Assembly (NCBI RefSeq): GCF_900149695.1
Contig: NZ_LT703007.1
Coordinates: 124,001 to 188,000, forward strand
DNA from: Anderseniella sp. Alg231-50
GTDB taxonomy: Bacteria > Pseudomonadota > Alphaproteobacteria > Rhizobiales > Aestuariivirgaceae
DNA length: 64,000 nucleotides
Direction of reading: 5' to 3'
The position numbers were made by a program, and so were the translations under genes. This document shows positions 9,767 through 18,484 of this stretch, piece by piece (position 1 is the first letter of the stretch; every line of letters starts with the position of its first letter). The notes beneath the pieces were generated by a model that searched no databases, was not told where the DNA came from, and saw nothing but the letters and a program-made list of their open reading frames with translations.

Positions 9767-9797
9767 GATCGCTGCCTGCTGTATCAGGACTGATACC

Positions 9798-9821
9798 TTG
9801 CGAGGCTCCTGGCTCTCGCAA
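9798..9821. terminator. Hairpin between convergent genes
   Basis: TTGCGAG (9798-9804) and CTCGCAA (9815-9821) form a 7-bp stem between the convergent ends of phoX and the TPR gene. A loose T-containing stretch follows on the plus strand, but there is no strong U-tract, so terminator function is only plausible. Confidence 0.4.
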
Positions 9822-9862
9822 AGTTCTTTACGTTTTGGCTGGGTGCGCAGACGTTGTTTCGG

Positions 9863-10546
9863 TCAATTGGAAGCTGGTGCAACGTTCTGCTGCGAGGCGA
9901 AGGCGCGTTCAATAGCCACTTTCAGTTGCAGCAACCCTCTACCGCGACTGTCACCGGGCGGCAGCATCAGATAAGCAGCATTTACGTCTTTCATCGCTTC
10001 CGGCAGCTTGTTTGTCCGGTAGTACGTCGTCGCCCGATTGACAAACGCGTTGTAGTGATTTGGATCGAGCTCGATTGCTTCGCCAAAAAATTTCAATGCG
10101 ATATCATAGTTGGCGAGCATGAAGTGGTTTTTACCCATCAGGTTTAACGGAACCGAATTCGTTGGATCCAGTCTTATGGCTTCCAACAGATCCAACATTG
10201 CCCGGTCGTGATCGCGCTTGTTGAACAGCGCTCGGGCACGGGCAATGTATATGTTGGCGTCGTCTTTGGTGTTGTCCAGCGCAGTGGTCAGGTCAGTAAT
10301 GGCATTGTCGAGCTGACCCAGCTGGCCATATGTCACACCGCGCGCCGTGTGAGCATCGACCAGTTGCTTACCGGTCAGGCCCGACTCAATTGCCCGTGAA
10401 CACGATCCTATCCGCTCAAGCGCGGGTGTCCTGCCAAGGCAGTCCTCAATATCGCTTGCCGCCATCACGGGCGACCCTGAGACCAGTACCGACATTACCA
10501 GGCCGGCAAACAGTCCGGACTTCAACAACACTTTTCTAACCAACAC
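9863..10546 (-). CDS. Exported tetratricopeptide repeat protein
   Basis: About 228 residues. The chosen start is a GTG at 10546 with AGGA just upstream, which yields a compact signal peptide (basic VRKVLLK, hydrophobic core, cleavage near VMAAS). The mature part holds roughly four TPR units, for example VDAHTARGVTYGQLGQLDNA, ANIYIARARALFNKRDHDRA and VPLNLMGKNHFMLANYDIA, each with the small-residue and proline pattern of the repeat. TPR proteins scaffold protein complexes; here the protein would act in the periplasm. No partner is indicated, since the neighbouring small gene is separated by a terminator-like hairpin. The frame could also start further upstream, which would lose the signal peptide. 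Confidence 0.75.
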   Translation of the reverse strand: MLVRKVLLKSGLFAGLVMSVLVSGSPVMAASDIEDCLGRTPALERIGSCSRAIESGLTGKQLVDAHTARGVTYGQLGQLDNAITDLTTALDNTKDDANIYIARARALFNKRDHDRAMLDLLEAIRLDPTNSVPLNLMGKNHFMLANYDIALKFFGEAIELDPNHYNAFVNRATTYYRTNKLPEAMKDVNAAYLMLPPGDSRGRGLLQLKVAIERAFASQQNVAPASN

Positions 10547-10696
10547 GCTATCCTCTACGCCATCATGGATTTCGCCAGCCCCCATGGTACCGGCGAACGA
10601 CAAAGCACTGCACTCCACTCTCTCATGCGGTTTATTTGCGGAGAAACTTGGGCAGCATTCATATTTGCAATGGTACACGCTCCCAGAGCAAGAAAA

Positions 10697-10723
10697 AAGG
10701 CCGGACTCATATTGTCCAGCCTT
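10697..10723 (-). terminator. Rho-independent terminator of the small leftward gene
   Basis: AAGGCCGGAC and GTCCAGCCTT pair over ten positions with one mismatch around a 7-nt loop. A run of six A on the plus strand (10693-10698) gives a U-tract on the minus-strand transcript. It would end the transcript of the gene at 10795-11019. The rest of 10547-10794 shows no gene. Confidence 0.65.
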
Positions 10724-10794
10724 GTTTCCAGTCGTGTCAGAATACAGGTTATTGCCGGATCCGCTGTGGTCGGCCTTCCCTGCGCAAGTCCAAT

Positions 10795-11019
10795 TCAGCC
10801 CTGTTTCAGTGCAGCTGCCTTGCGGGCGGCAAAATCGGCCTTGATCTGGCGCAGTTGACCTGAGTCCAGCAAATGAGCTGCCTCGGTCTCGAGGCGATGG
10901 ATCGCGCGCGCTTCACTTATCAGTGAAATGCGGGTCATCAGCCGTGCGAAAAATCCGCGACCCTTGTCATCGGCACGGGCTGTTGTGTGAAATTGATTGA
11001 TATGAGCTGTAACAGCCAT
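10795..11019 (-). CDS. Small conserved-looking protein, 74 residues
   Basis: The ATG at 11019 is preceded by GGAGAAG at ideal spacing, which sets the start inside a longer open frame. The product is small and basic with an amphipathic helical C-terminal half (ISLISEARAIHRLETEAAHL and LRQIKADFAARKAAALKQ). The layout, with a short polar N-terminus and then a helix of about 40 residues, is reminiscent of DUF1127-like small regulators, but the diagnostic arginine/leucine pattern is not clear. A terminator follows, so the gene is probably a single transcription unit. Function unknown. Confidence 0.6.
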   Translation of the reverse strand: MAVTAHINQFHTTARADDKGRGFFARLMTRISLISEARAIHRLETEAAHLLDSGQLRQIKADFAARKAAALKQG

Positions 11020-11169
11020 GATCTTCTCCGTCTTCTTTTGCAATGACATCCACAATCGGGTGTCTTGATGCAATTCTTGTAGAGGAAGATCGTGACGATT
11101 ATGTTGCGTTGCAACGTAAAATGCTGCAACGCAGCAATGCCTGCCATGCATGACTCTCGCAACGGCAGG

Positions 11170-12021
11170 CTAAAACTGCGGTTCGAGCACGATTACGGTC
11201 GGTTTGGCAGGCAAATTATCAGTCGACAGGGTGATCGACCGCGCCTGTTCCCGGCGAATGGCAAAATCATTGCTGAGGTTGGCGACAAATTGTGAAAGAG
11301 AATAGTCGCCGAATGCATGCATCGGCAGAATCACCCGCGATCTGAGTTGTTTGATAACGCCCGCCATCTTGTCTATGGGCAGCGTCCAGCTTCCGTCAAC
11401 CGGCACCATCACAACATCAAGCCGTCCGATCCAGCCCAGGTGCCCTGCTCCCAATTCATGATGCAGGTGACCGAGGTGGCCGATGCATAACCCGGAAATC
11501 TCGAAGATGAAGATCGAATTGGCGTCCTTTTCCGGTGCCTGCCATCCTCGAATGTCCGTTGTCACATTGCGGATCAACACATCTCCTACTTCGAGATTAT
11601 GGTTGCTGCGCCCGCCTTCAGGATTCCACCCGCGCAGAACATGTTCAATGGCCGGGTCCGGACTGTCTGTGAAATGGGTCTCATGCGCCTTGTTCATGGT
11701 GACCACACGCGGGATTCCCCTGCGGCCGGTCCAGCCGGCATAGTCGGTGGCGATTGTCACACCCCCCGGACTTTCAATCCAGAATGTCGAATGGCTGACA
11801 TAACTGATCCGCACTGAACCCGATACCGGCTCACCCTGGACCTGCTTTAAACTGACAAAACGGGCCCTGGGCAGGCTCTCAGCGATCGCGAGGCAATTGC
11901 TGGGCGCACGCGCCACACTGCCGGTTTGGGCAAAACCCACTCCTGAGCCAGCCCATGCAGATGCTGCAACAAGCACGACGGCAACCACCAGCGCGCTACA
12001 AAACCGGTAGATGTGTCTCAC
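11170..12021 (-). CDS. Metallo-beta-lactamase-fold hydrolase, exported
   Basis: A 283-residue protein with an N-terminal signal peptide (core FCSALVVAVVLVAASAWAG, cleavage near residue 31) and a UlaG-like metallo-beta-lactamase domain. Visible elements are VRISYVSHSTFWIE, ATDYAGWTG, a histidine/aspartate cluster at HETHFTDSPD, FEISGLCIGHLGHLHHEL and MVPVDGSW. The metal site is less canonical than HxHxDH, as is common in this subgroup. The start is GTG with GGAGG nine bases upstream. The substrate is unknown. It lies 48 bp downstream of the parvulin gene on the same strand and may be co-transcribed. Confidence 0.8.
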   Translation of the reverse strand: MRHIYRFCSALVVAVVLVAASAWAGSGVGFAQTGSVARAPSNCLAIAESLPRARFVSLKQVQGEPVSGSVRISYVSHSTFWIESPGGVTIATDYAGWTGRRGIPRVVTMNKAHETHFTDSPDPAIEHVLRGWNPEGGRSNHNLEVGDVLIRNVTTDIRGWQAPEKDANSIFIFEISGLCIGHLGHLHHELGAGHLGWIGRLDVVMVPVDGSWTLPIDKMAGVIKQLRSRVILPMHAFGDYSLSQFVANLSNDFAIRREQARSITLSTDNLPAKPTVIVLEPQF

Positions 12022-12069
12022 CGAATGGACCCTCCAGCAATTGCCGCAGGTCCGGCAAGTAGTGCCGGA

Positions 12070-12885
12070 TTACGGCTTAGTGAGTTCAATCTTCGCCTTA
12101 CCGCGAAGCTCTTTGACAATGGCCTGCAATTTGTCAGCTTGCAAACTGACGCGAATACGCTCAGCGACATCTTTCAGCTCGGGGAATGCCTGCTCGCGCT
12201 CATCGACCTTCTTGATGACATGAAAACCAAACTGGGTCTGCACCGGTTGTTTGGTGTAGGTTCCCTTCTCCATCGGAAAGACCGCAGCTTCAAAGGCCGG
12301 CACCATGCGACCTGAACCGAAAAATCCGAGATCACCGCCACGCGGACCGGAAGGACCGGTTGATTTGGCCTTGGCCAACTCGGCAAAGTCAGCGCCCTTG
12401 TCAAGTTCGGCAATTACTGCTTCTGCTTCGGCCTTGGTCTTCAGCAGAATATGGCTGGCCTGAACTTCTTTCTTGCCTGCGACCTGTTTCTTCGCCTCGT
12501 CATAGCGGGCCTGGACATCGGCATCCGAGACCAGTTCGGCAGACCGTTTGCGAACAAACGCCTCACGCAATGCCTGTACTTCCAGCCAGGTAATCTGGCG
12601 CTTGTAATCGTCTGTCTCGGCAATGCCTTCCTTGCGCGCGGCGTCAGCCAGCAAATGCGACTCCACCAGAATGTTGACGATGAATGCCTGCTGCTGGTCC
12701 GGCGCGACCTGGTTCAGGGCGTCGCCAAGCGTCATTCTGGCAAAATCCACGTCCTTGCTTGTGATCACGTGTCCATCGACGGTCGCCAGGGTTTTTGCGT
12801 CCTGCGCGTGAACGGTAGACGCGCTGACTATTGCCAGCGCTGCGGCACCTGCAAAGCCTGCACGCAGAAGTACGGAAAAAGACAT
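12070..12885 (-). CDS. Periplasmic peptidylprolyl isomerase, parvulin (PpiC/SurA-like)
   Basis: A 271-residue exported foldase. A signal peptide (LLRAGFAGAAALAIVSAS, cleavage near VHAQD) is followed by a SurA-N-like helical segment (about 30-130) and one parvulin domain (about 135-235). The parvulin domain shows VQASHILLKTKAEA, FAELAKAKSTGPSGPRGGDL, a conserved GxFGSGRMVPAFE-type loop and TQFGFHVIKK. It is expected to catalyse proline cis/trans isomerisation and assist folding of outer-membrane or periplasmic proteins. The ATG at 12885 has AAAGGGAA upstream. It differs from SurA in having a single parvulin domain. Confidence 0.92.
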   Translation of the reverse strand: MSFSVLLRAGFAGAAALAIVSASTVHAQDAKTLATVDGHVITSKDVDFARMTLGDALNQVAPDQQQAFIVNILVESHLLADAARKEGIAETDDYKRQITWLEVQALREAFVRKRSAELVSDADVQARYDEAKKQVAGKKEVQASHILLKTKAEAEAVIAELDKGADFAELAKAKSTGPSGPRGGDLGFFGSGRMVPAFEAAVFPMEKGTYTKQPVQTQFGFHVIKKVDEREQAFPELKDVAERIRVSLQADKLQAIVKELRGKAKIELTKP

Positions 12886-13101
12886 CAAACATTCCCTTTA
12901 TAATCATGAACCCTGAATTTTGCGCGGACCATGCCCCGGCTGCAACCGCATTACAATTAAAGAATATGTCATGTGCATGGTGAATTTGCCTCATCCCGCC
13001 TGGCTCAGCGGCCGTGACTGCCGCAACTTGGCGTTGTAAGCAACCAGGAAAACGCCGCCGCAAAGGCCCGTATGTTCAAATAAATCATCACCCGAATTCT
13101 A

Positions 13102-13749
13102 TCAATGAGGCTTGGTAAGGAACACCACGTCCCTGGCAATGATTTCGCACCCCATCGACAGTTGTTGAGCAAGCACCGCAAATGTCTGTTCGCGGTAAAA
13201 CACCACATGAGTGGGGTCATGCCGATATCTCCAGTTTTCAAACCGGGCGTCATCGGTCTGGAATATCGTCATCACCGCCAGCAGGCCACCTGGTTTCAGC
13301 AATCCGGACAGGCGTTTGAATTCAACAATAGGCTGCTGGAAATGCTCAGCCGTCTCCGTGCAGGTTACGAAGTCGTAGGTGCGCGCCAATGGCGACCTGT
13401 CTGCTTCGAAATACGGATCGTAAAGTGACATGTCATGACCGGCGTTGCGCATCATGTCCGCGAGCGCAGCGGCCGGTCCACATCCGTAATCCAACCCCGA
13501 CGATGCGGGGCGAAGCCGGGAGAGCAGCGGATCTGCCAACTTCGACAAATACGTTCGATAGCCGACATCACCTACATCGTTTTCATGGGTGACATAGTGG
13601 GCGTATTCGGCCTCGGAGGTCGGGAAGCGGGACGGTTCAAGAAACGTGGCCTGACAGCCGGTGCAGCGATGATATGCCTTGCCGTCGCGGTCGACCAGCA
13701 ACACACCGGTTGCATCGCTGCCGCACACCCGGCAATTCAGCGCAGCCAC
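13102..13749 (-). CDS. Class I SAM-dependent methyltransferase with zinc-ribbon N-terminus
   Basis: About 215 residues from a GTG at 13749 that overlaps the end of the upstream DUF6653 gene by 13 bp. The N-terminus has two cysteine pairs (CRVCG and HRCTGCQ), as in methyltransferases that follow a small zinc-binding module. Then come SSGLDYGCGPAAAL (motif I, SAM binding), YDFVTCTETAEHFQQP (motif IV region) and LKPGGLLAVMT. The longer open frame upstream is not needed and would overlap the neighbour heavily. The substrate is unknown. It is the last gene of the desaturase/dioxygenase cluster. Confidence 0.85.
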   Translation of the reverse strand: MAALNCRVCGSDATGVLLVDRDGKAYHRCTGCQATFLEPSRFPTSEAEYAHYVTHENDVGDVGYRTYLSKLADPLLSRLRPASSGLDYGCGPAAALADMMRNAGHDMSLYDPYFEADRSPLARTYDFVTCTETAEHFQQPIVEFKRLSGLLKPGGLLAVMTIFQTDDARFENWRYRHDPTHVVFYREQTFAVLAQQLSMGCEIIARDVVFLTKPH

Positions 13750-14243
13750 GCGGCATACTCCGGTACCTGGCTCTTCATATCTTGATAAATCCAGACCATC
13801 CGGTCCATCTGCCACAACTTGCCCATTACCGTAATCACCAATCCCAGCAATACAGTCCAGGGGTTCAGCACCCACAAACCCCAGATCAGCGGTACAAGAC
13901 CGGATCCGGCCAGCGTGCCAAGATAAGAAGCCATGCGGCCATGATGGTCGGGTATCGGGTGGACACCTGTGTTAAGCCACACGCGTTCTCCAAATGTTAC
14001 CTTCGACATCCAGTTGTCGGTCGAAACGGGCTCAGGAAAAGCACGCGGGTTCCAGTACGTCCACACCACCAGCGCCAGAACCGGCAGCAGGCACCACCAA
14101 CCTATCCAGATCCTCGACCAGATACTCAGCGCCAGCAGCGGCAATATGGGCATCCGTGTCCAGCCCGACCACGGATTGGCATGCCGTGCCCAGGTCGTGT
14201 CATCCATGGCCATCAGGCGTTCAAGCTTGCGGGCAATTTTCAT
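13737..14243 (-). CDS. DUF6653 family membrane protein
   Basis: A protein of about 168 residues with two hydrophobic regions (about 33-65, rich in Trp, and about 107-135). The sequence RHANPWSGWTRM near the N-terminus and PRAFPEPVSTDNWMSKVTFGERVWL match the small membrane family DUF6653. Function unknown. The start could be the GTG two codons upstream of the chosen ATG; neither has a strong Shine-Dalgarno sequence. It overlaps the methyltransferase gene and lies 33 bp downstream of the dioxygenase gene, so it is in the same operon. Confidence 0.75.
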   Translation of the reverse strand: MKIARKLERLMAMDDTTWARHANPWSGWTRMPILPLLALSIWSRIWIGWWCLLPVLALVVWTYWNPRAFPEPVSTDNWMSKVTFGERVWLNTGVHPIPDHHGRMASYLGTLAGSGLVPLIWGLWVLNPWTVLLGLVITVMGKLWQMDRMVWIYQDMKSQVPEYAAWLR

Positions 14244-14276
14244 AGTCACGCATATGGTGCCAACCCGCTGAGAATA

Positions 14277-15143
14277 TCAAGCTGCAGCAGATTTGCCCGC
14301 AGCCCTGGCGCGGCGGTCATTCACCACCGTAATGCGGTTCATGCAGCGATAATGCGGCATATAGTCGGAAACTGCATAATGCTGGGTACAGCGATTGTCC
14401 CACATGGCAATAGATCCTGCCTGCCATTTGAAGCGCACCTGATATTCCGGTCGGTCGATGTGATCCAGAAGATAGGCCAGCAAGCGATTGCTGGCTCGCT
14501 TTGTCATGCCGACAATGTGCTGGGTGAAGCCTTCGTTCACATACAGGAACCTCCGTCCTGTAACCGGGTGCACCTGCACCACGTTGTGCAAGGCGCTGCC
14601 AAAGCGCTGCATGGCTGCGTCAAGGCGCCCGGTATCCGCCTCTCCGACGGTAAAGCTGTTGCGAAAATCCCCCATGTCATGAACAGCTACCTTGTCAGCC
14701 AGGTGTGCTTTCATATGCTCGTCGAGTGCGTCATAGGCCGCATACATGCTGGACCAGATGGTGTCACCGCCTGTTGGCGGCACATCACGGGCGACAAGGA
14801 TGGATGCAAACGGCGGGCTTTGCTTGAAGGTCAGGTCGGTGTGCCAGCCATCCGTATCGGGTGGATTGCTGGCATCATTCGCCAGCATCACAATGCGGTC
14901 GAAGCCCGGAACGTGGGCGTACACGGGGTGAGGTTCATCCAGATCACCGAATGATTGTGCAAATGCCATATGCCGTTCCGGCGTCATGTCCTGATCACGG
15001 AAAAACACCACCAGATGATCAATCAGCGCCTTATAGATGCGGTCCTGCGATGCAGCGGTCAAAGTGACGCTGAGATCCACGCCGGAAATCTCTGCTCCTA
15101 TGGCAGTGGTCAAAGGTGAAACGGTGAAGTCACGATCACTCAA
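14277..15143 (-). CDS. TauD/TfdA family 2-oxoglutarate-dependent dioxygenase
   Basis: A 288-residue Fe(II)/2-oxoglutarate dioxygenase. Iron ligands are H101 and D103 in GWHTDLTF and H255 in RCTQHYAVSD, with the 2-oxoglutarate-binding arginine downstream in HYRCMNRITV. Family members oxidise taurine, alkyl sulfates, carboxylates or halogenated herbicides. The substrate here is unknown, because no sulfonate transporter adjoins it. The start is TTG with AGAGGA nine bases upstream, overlapping the stop of the desaturase gene (TTGA), which implies translational coupling. Confidence 0.92.
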   Translation of the reverse strand: MSDRDFTVSPLTTAIGAEISGVDLSVTLTAASQDRIYKALIDHLVVFFRDQDMTPERHMAFAQSFGDLDEPHPVYAHVPGFDRIVMLANDASNPPDTDGWHTDLTFKQSPPFASILVARDVPPTGGDTIWSSMYAAYDALDEHMKAHLADKVAVHDMGDFRNSFTVGEADTGRLDAAMQRFGSALHNVVQVHPVTGRRFLYVNEGFTQHIVGMTKRASNRLLAYLLDHIDRPEYQVRFKWQAGSIAMWDNRCTQHYAVSDYMPHYRCMNRITVVNDRRARAAGKSAAA

Positions 15144-16156
15144 GGCTTTGTCCTCTTGTGTATGACATCAGCCTGCCTAGCAGAAACAGATGCTGCAAGT
15201 TCGAAGTCGCCATTGTCGGGCTGAAAAGTCCGTTCGTAAGCATCATCAATATTGCGGCGCATAAACGGGTGTTCGACTGGTTCGCGACGGCGCAGGAGCC
15301 AGTACCAGGCGACCTGGAGGTAGCCGCCGGGATAGTGGTAGCCGCCATTGTCGCGCAGGGTCTTTGCCTTGTCGAGACGCCAGATGGCCGGCAACTCGGA
15401 CCACGACATATAAGGGTGGTCGTGATGGACGGCGTGAAAATTGTTGTTGAGAAACAGCAGGCGCATGAACAGACCGGCCTCGATCACTGCTGTACGTTCG
15501 GCAACCGTTTCTTCGGCGCGATGTTCGATGAAGGTCCGTATCATCAACAGCGACATGGCCGGATACGCCACAAACAATCCGTAAGCCCACAATGGAATAT
15601 CCAGCCAGACCAGTAGCGCGACGACCGGCACCACACCTGCGAAGTGTGAAAGATACGCCCGGGCAATTTCCCTGTTTCCGGCACACACCGATTTGAGATC
15701 ATTGCGCCAGAAACCATACAGGGCCAATGCCGGTCCAACCAGAATGCGACCGCCCAGCGTGCTGTTGATACCCAACAGGGCCTGCATCAACGGGCTGGTG
15801 CGATGCCAGTCATGACGGCTGAGATACCAGCTTTCAGGATCGTCATAAGGATCGGTCAGCATGACATTGTTATGGTGGCGAAGGTGGGTTTCGCGAAACC
15901 GCCGGTACGGCACGAACAAGCCTATTGCCGGAAACACCAGTGCTTCGTTGAGCGCAGCAGACCGGGTGGGATGGCCGTGCAGTGCCTCATGCTGAAGGGA
16001 AGAATGAAAAGTAGCCATTACCATTGCCGGAATGACCCAGAACCATCCCAGCACATCGTGCCAGATGATTGCGGAAAGCCAGATTGTGTAACAGACAGCG
16101 AGCGCGACCCAGGTGGGCCATTCGCGAGCTGCCCTGGTGGTCCCCAGCACCGGCAT
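15140..16156 (-). CDS. Membrane fatty acid desaturase family protein
   Basis: A 338-residue di-iron membrane desaturase. The three histidine boxes are HEALHGH (56-62), HLRHH (91-95) and HAVHHDH (241-247), with an extra H212 in EHRAEE. Several hydrophobic segments flank them (about 16-50, 72-84, 135-150, 175-205). The family introduces double bonds or hydroxyls into acyl chains or carotenoids. It is the first gene of a leftward cluster with a TauD-type dioxygenase, DUF6653 and a methyltransferase, overlapping the dioxygenase by 4 bp. This arrangement suggests modification of a lipid-like compound, but that is inference. Confidence 0.9.
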   Translation of the reverse strand: MPVLGTTRAAREWPTWVALAVCYTIWLSAIIWHDVLGWFWVIPAMVMATFHSSLQHEALHGHPTRSAALNEALVFPAIGLFVPYRRFRETHLRHHNNVMLTDPYDDPESWYLSRHDWHRTSPLMQALLGINSTLGGRILVGPALALYGFWRNDLKSVCAGNREIARAYLSHFAGVVPVVALLVWLDIPLWAYGLFVAYPAMSLLMIRTFIEHRAEETVAERTAVIEAGLFMRLLFLNNNFHAVHHDHPYMSWSELPAIWRLDKAKTLRDNGGYHYPGGYLQVAWYWLLRRREPVEHPFMRRNIDDAYERTFQPDNGDFELAASVSARQADVIHKRTKP

Positions 16157-16266
16157 CTTGAATACAATCTAAAAACCACACCGCCGTGAACCCGGCTGCT
16201 CGTGCGTGACGCAATGATAGCTCACATTTCCGTGATTGTCACCAAAATGTCAGTAGTTCATCACAC

Positions 16267-18321
16267 TCAGATATCCAGTTCGACATCATCCACGAACTGG
16301 GCACGCTCAGTAATGAAATTGAATCGGTCTTCGGGCTTGTTGCCCATCAGTTCCTTGACCACGCGCGCGGTCACCTCAGCTTCACTGGGCGCCATCTGAA
16401 CCTGCAGCAAGGTGCGGTTGCCGGGCGTCATCGTGGTTTCCTTGAGCTGTGCGGGCAGCATCTCACCGAGCCCCTTGAACCGGGAAATCTCCACCTTGCC
16501 GCGACCGGTGAAGTCGCTGGCCAGCAGCTCATCCTTGTGATCGTCATCACGGGCGTAGGCAGACTTGGTGCCCTGCACCAGCCGGTACAGCGGCGGCACG
16601 GCCAGATAGAGATGCCCCTGCTCGATGAGCGCCGGTGTAAGTCGATAGAAAAACGTGATTAGCAGCGAGGCTATGTGCGCCCCGTCGACATCGGCATCGG
16701 TCATGATGATGACCTTCTCGTAGCGCAAATCATCTTCGCGGTACTTGTCTCCCGTGCCACAGCCCAGGGCCTGCAGGAGATCACCCAGTTGCTGGTTGGC
16801 ATTCAACTTGTCGCGGGTTGCAGACGCAACATTGAGTATCTTGCCGCGCAACGGCAGGATAGCCTGGGTCTTCCGGTTACGGGCCTGCTTGGCCGACCCG
16901 CCGGCTGAATCACCTTCCACGATGAACAATTCAGAGCCTTCGCGACCCGACGACGAACAATCGGCCAGCTTACCCGGCAGGCGCAGTTTACGCACTGCGG
17001 TCTTGCGGCCCACGTCCCGCTCGGCGCGGCGGCGAAGACGCTCCTCGGCGCGCTCCAGCACCCAGTCCAGCAGCTTGTCGGCCTGGGCAGGATGGCCAGT
17101 CAGCCAATGGTCAAAATGGTCCGACACAGCCTTGTCGACGATGCGCGAGGCTTCTGCCGTGGCCAGTTTTTCCTTGGTCTGTCCCTGGAACTCCGGTTCA
17201 CGGATAAACACCGACAGCATAATGCCGGCAGACGACATCACGTCATCCGTCGTGATCACCGACCCGCGCTTGTTGCCGGAAAGTTCGGCATAGTTCTTCA
17301 GCGAGCGGCTCAAGGCAAACCGAAGCCCCTGTTCGTGGGTGCCGCCTTCAACCGTGGGGACCGTGTTGCAATAGGATGAAACAAACCCGTCAGCGCCGCC
17401 GAACCATGCAACGGCCCATTCGACGGAGCCGTGCCCGCCTTCCTTTTTCACCTTGCCGGCGAAAATCTCGTCGGCCACCCGGGGGCGGCCGTGAATAGCC
17501 TCTTCGAGATAGTCCTTCAGCCCTCCGGGGAAGTGCAGAACGGTCTTTTGCGGGGTCTCGTCCTTGTCGGTCAGATGGACCGGGTCAACGGACCAGCGAA
17601 TTTCGACACCGCCAAACAGATAGGCCTTCGACCGGGCCATCTTGAACAGCCGTGCCGGTTTGAACTTTGCACCCTTGCCGAAAATCTGTTCATCGGGTTT
17701 GAAACGCACCCGCGTGCCGCGCCGGTTGTGAACCTTGCCTTCGTTGGATATCGGACCCTGGGCAAATCCGCGCGAATAGACCTGGCGATACAGCGTCTGA
17801 TTGCGGGCAACCTCGACTTCCAGTACTTCAGCCAGCGCATTCACCACCGACACGCCCACACCATGCAGGCCGCCGGATGTTTCATAGACTTTGGAGTCGA
17901 ACTTGCCGCCGGCATGCAGGGTGGTCAGGATAACTTCGAGGGCCGACTTGTCCTTGAACTTGGGATGCGGGTCGATCGGAATGCCACGGCCATTGTCAGA
18001 CACACACAGAAAACCGTCAGCGTCATACTCCACTTCGATAAAGGTCGCGTGACCGGCTACCGCTTCATCCATGGAATTGTCGATGACTTCGGCAAACAGG
18101 TGGTGCAATGCCTTCTCATCCGTGCCGCCAATGTACATGCCGGGACGGCGGCGAACGGGCTCCAGGCCTTCCAGCACCTCAATGTCGGCGGCGGTATAAC
18201 CTGCCTCAGCCGCGGGGTGCTTGGATTTCTTTTCAGGCGAAACGGAGGATGCAGCAGCTACTGGTTTTGCAGCAACAGGTGCAGGCTCCGTATTGCCAAA
18301 CAGGTCAAGTGACTTGGACAT
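16267..18321 (-). CDS. parE: DNA topoisomerase IV subunit B
   Basis: A 684-residue type IIA topoisomerase ATPase subunit that works with ParC to decatenate replicated chromosomes. A low-complexity leader of about 35 residues precedes the GHKL ATPase domain (VRRRPGMYIGG, VIDNSMDEA, NGRGIPIDPHP, GLHGVGVSVVNAL). The TOPRIM domain has LFIVEGDSAGGSAK and the DADVDGAHI metal-binding motif. The length and absence of the GyrB insertion favour ParE over GyrB. It is separated by 163 bp from the CHAD gene upstream and probably has its own promoter. Confidence 0.95.
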   Translation of the reverse strand: MSKSLDLFGNTEPAPVAAKPVAAASSVSPEKKSKHPAAEAGYTAADIEVLEGLEPVRRRPGMYIGGTDEKALHHLFAEVIDNSMDEAVAGHATFIEVEYDADGFLCVSDNGRGIPIDPHPKFKDKSALEVILTTLHAGGKFDSKVYETSGGLHGVGVSVVNALAEVLEVEVARNQTLYRQVYSRGFAQGPISNEGKVHNRRGTRVRFKPDEQIFGKGAKFKPARLFKMARSKAYLFGGVEIRWSVDPVHLTDKDETPQKTVLHFPGGLKDYLEEAIHGRPRVADEIFAGKVKKEGGHGSVEWAVAWFGGADGFVSSYCNTVPTVEGGTHEQGLRFALSRSLKNYAELSGNKRGSVITTDDVMSSAGIMLSVFIREPEFQGQTKEKLATAEASRIVDKAVSDHFDHWLTGHPAQADKLLDWVLERAEERLRRRAERDVGRKTAVRKLRLPGKLADCSSSGREGSELFIVEGDSAGGSAKQARNRKTQAILPLRGKILNVASATRDKLNANQQLGDLLQALGCGTGDKYREDDLRYEKVIIMTDADVDGAHIASLLITFFYRLTPALIEQGHLYLAVPPLYRLVQGTKSAYARDDDHKDELLASDFTGRGKVEISRFKGLGEMLPAQLKETTMTPGNRTLLQVQMAPSEAEVTARVVKELMGNKPEDRFNFITERAQFVDDVELDI

Positions 18322-18484
18322 TCGTATTCCGGTTGTTCATCATTATCGTGGCGAATCAGCTGGATGCAGTATGGCACGCGCACCACACCAAATGCGAGTT
18401 TACCCGACAAAAAGGCCACAAATTAGAGCACCCGGTCCGACCGGTCACGCAGGGTCAGATTGAAACCGGCAAAACCGCGCGGTC

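Noticed and set aside
16267-18321. GyrB instead of ParE
   Set aside because: The 684-residue length and C-terminus fit ParE; GyrB of proteobacteria is about 800 residues.
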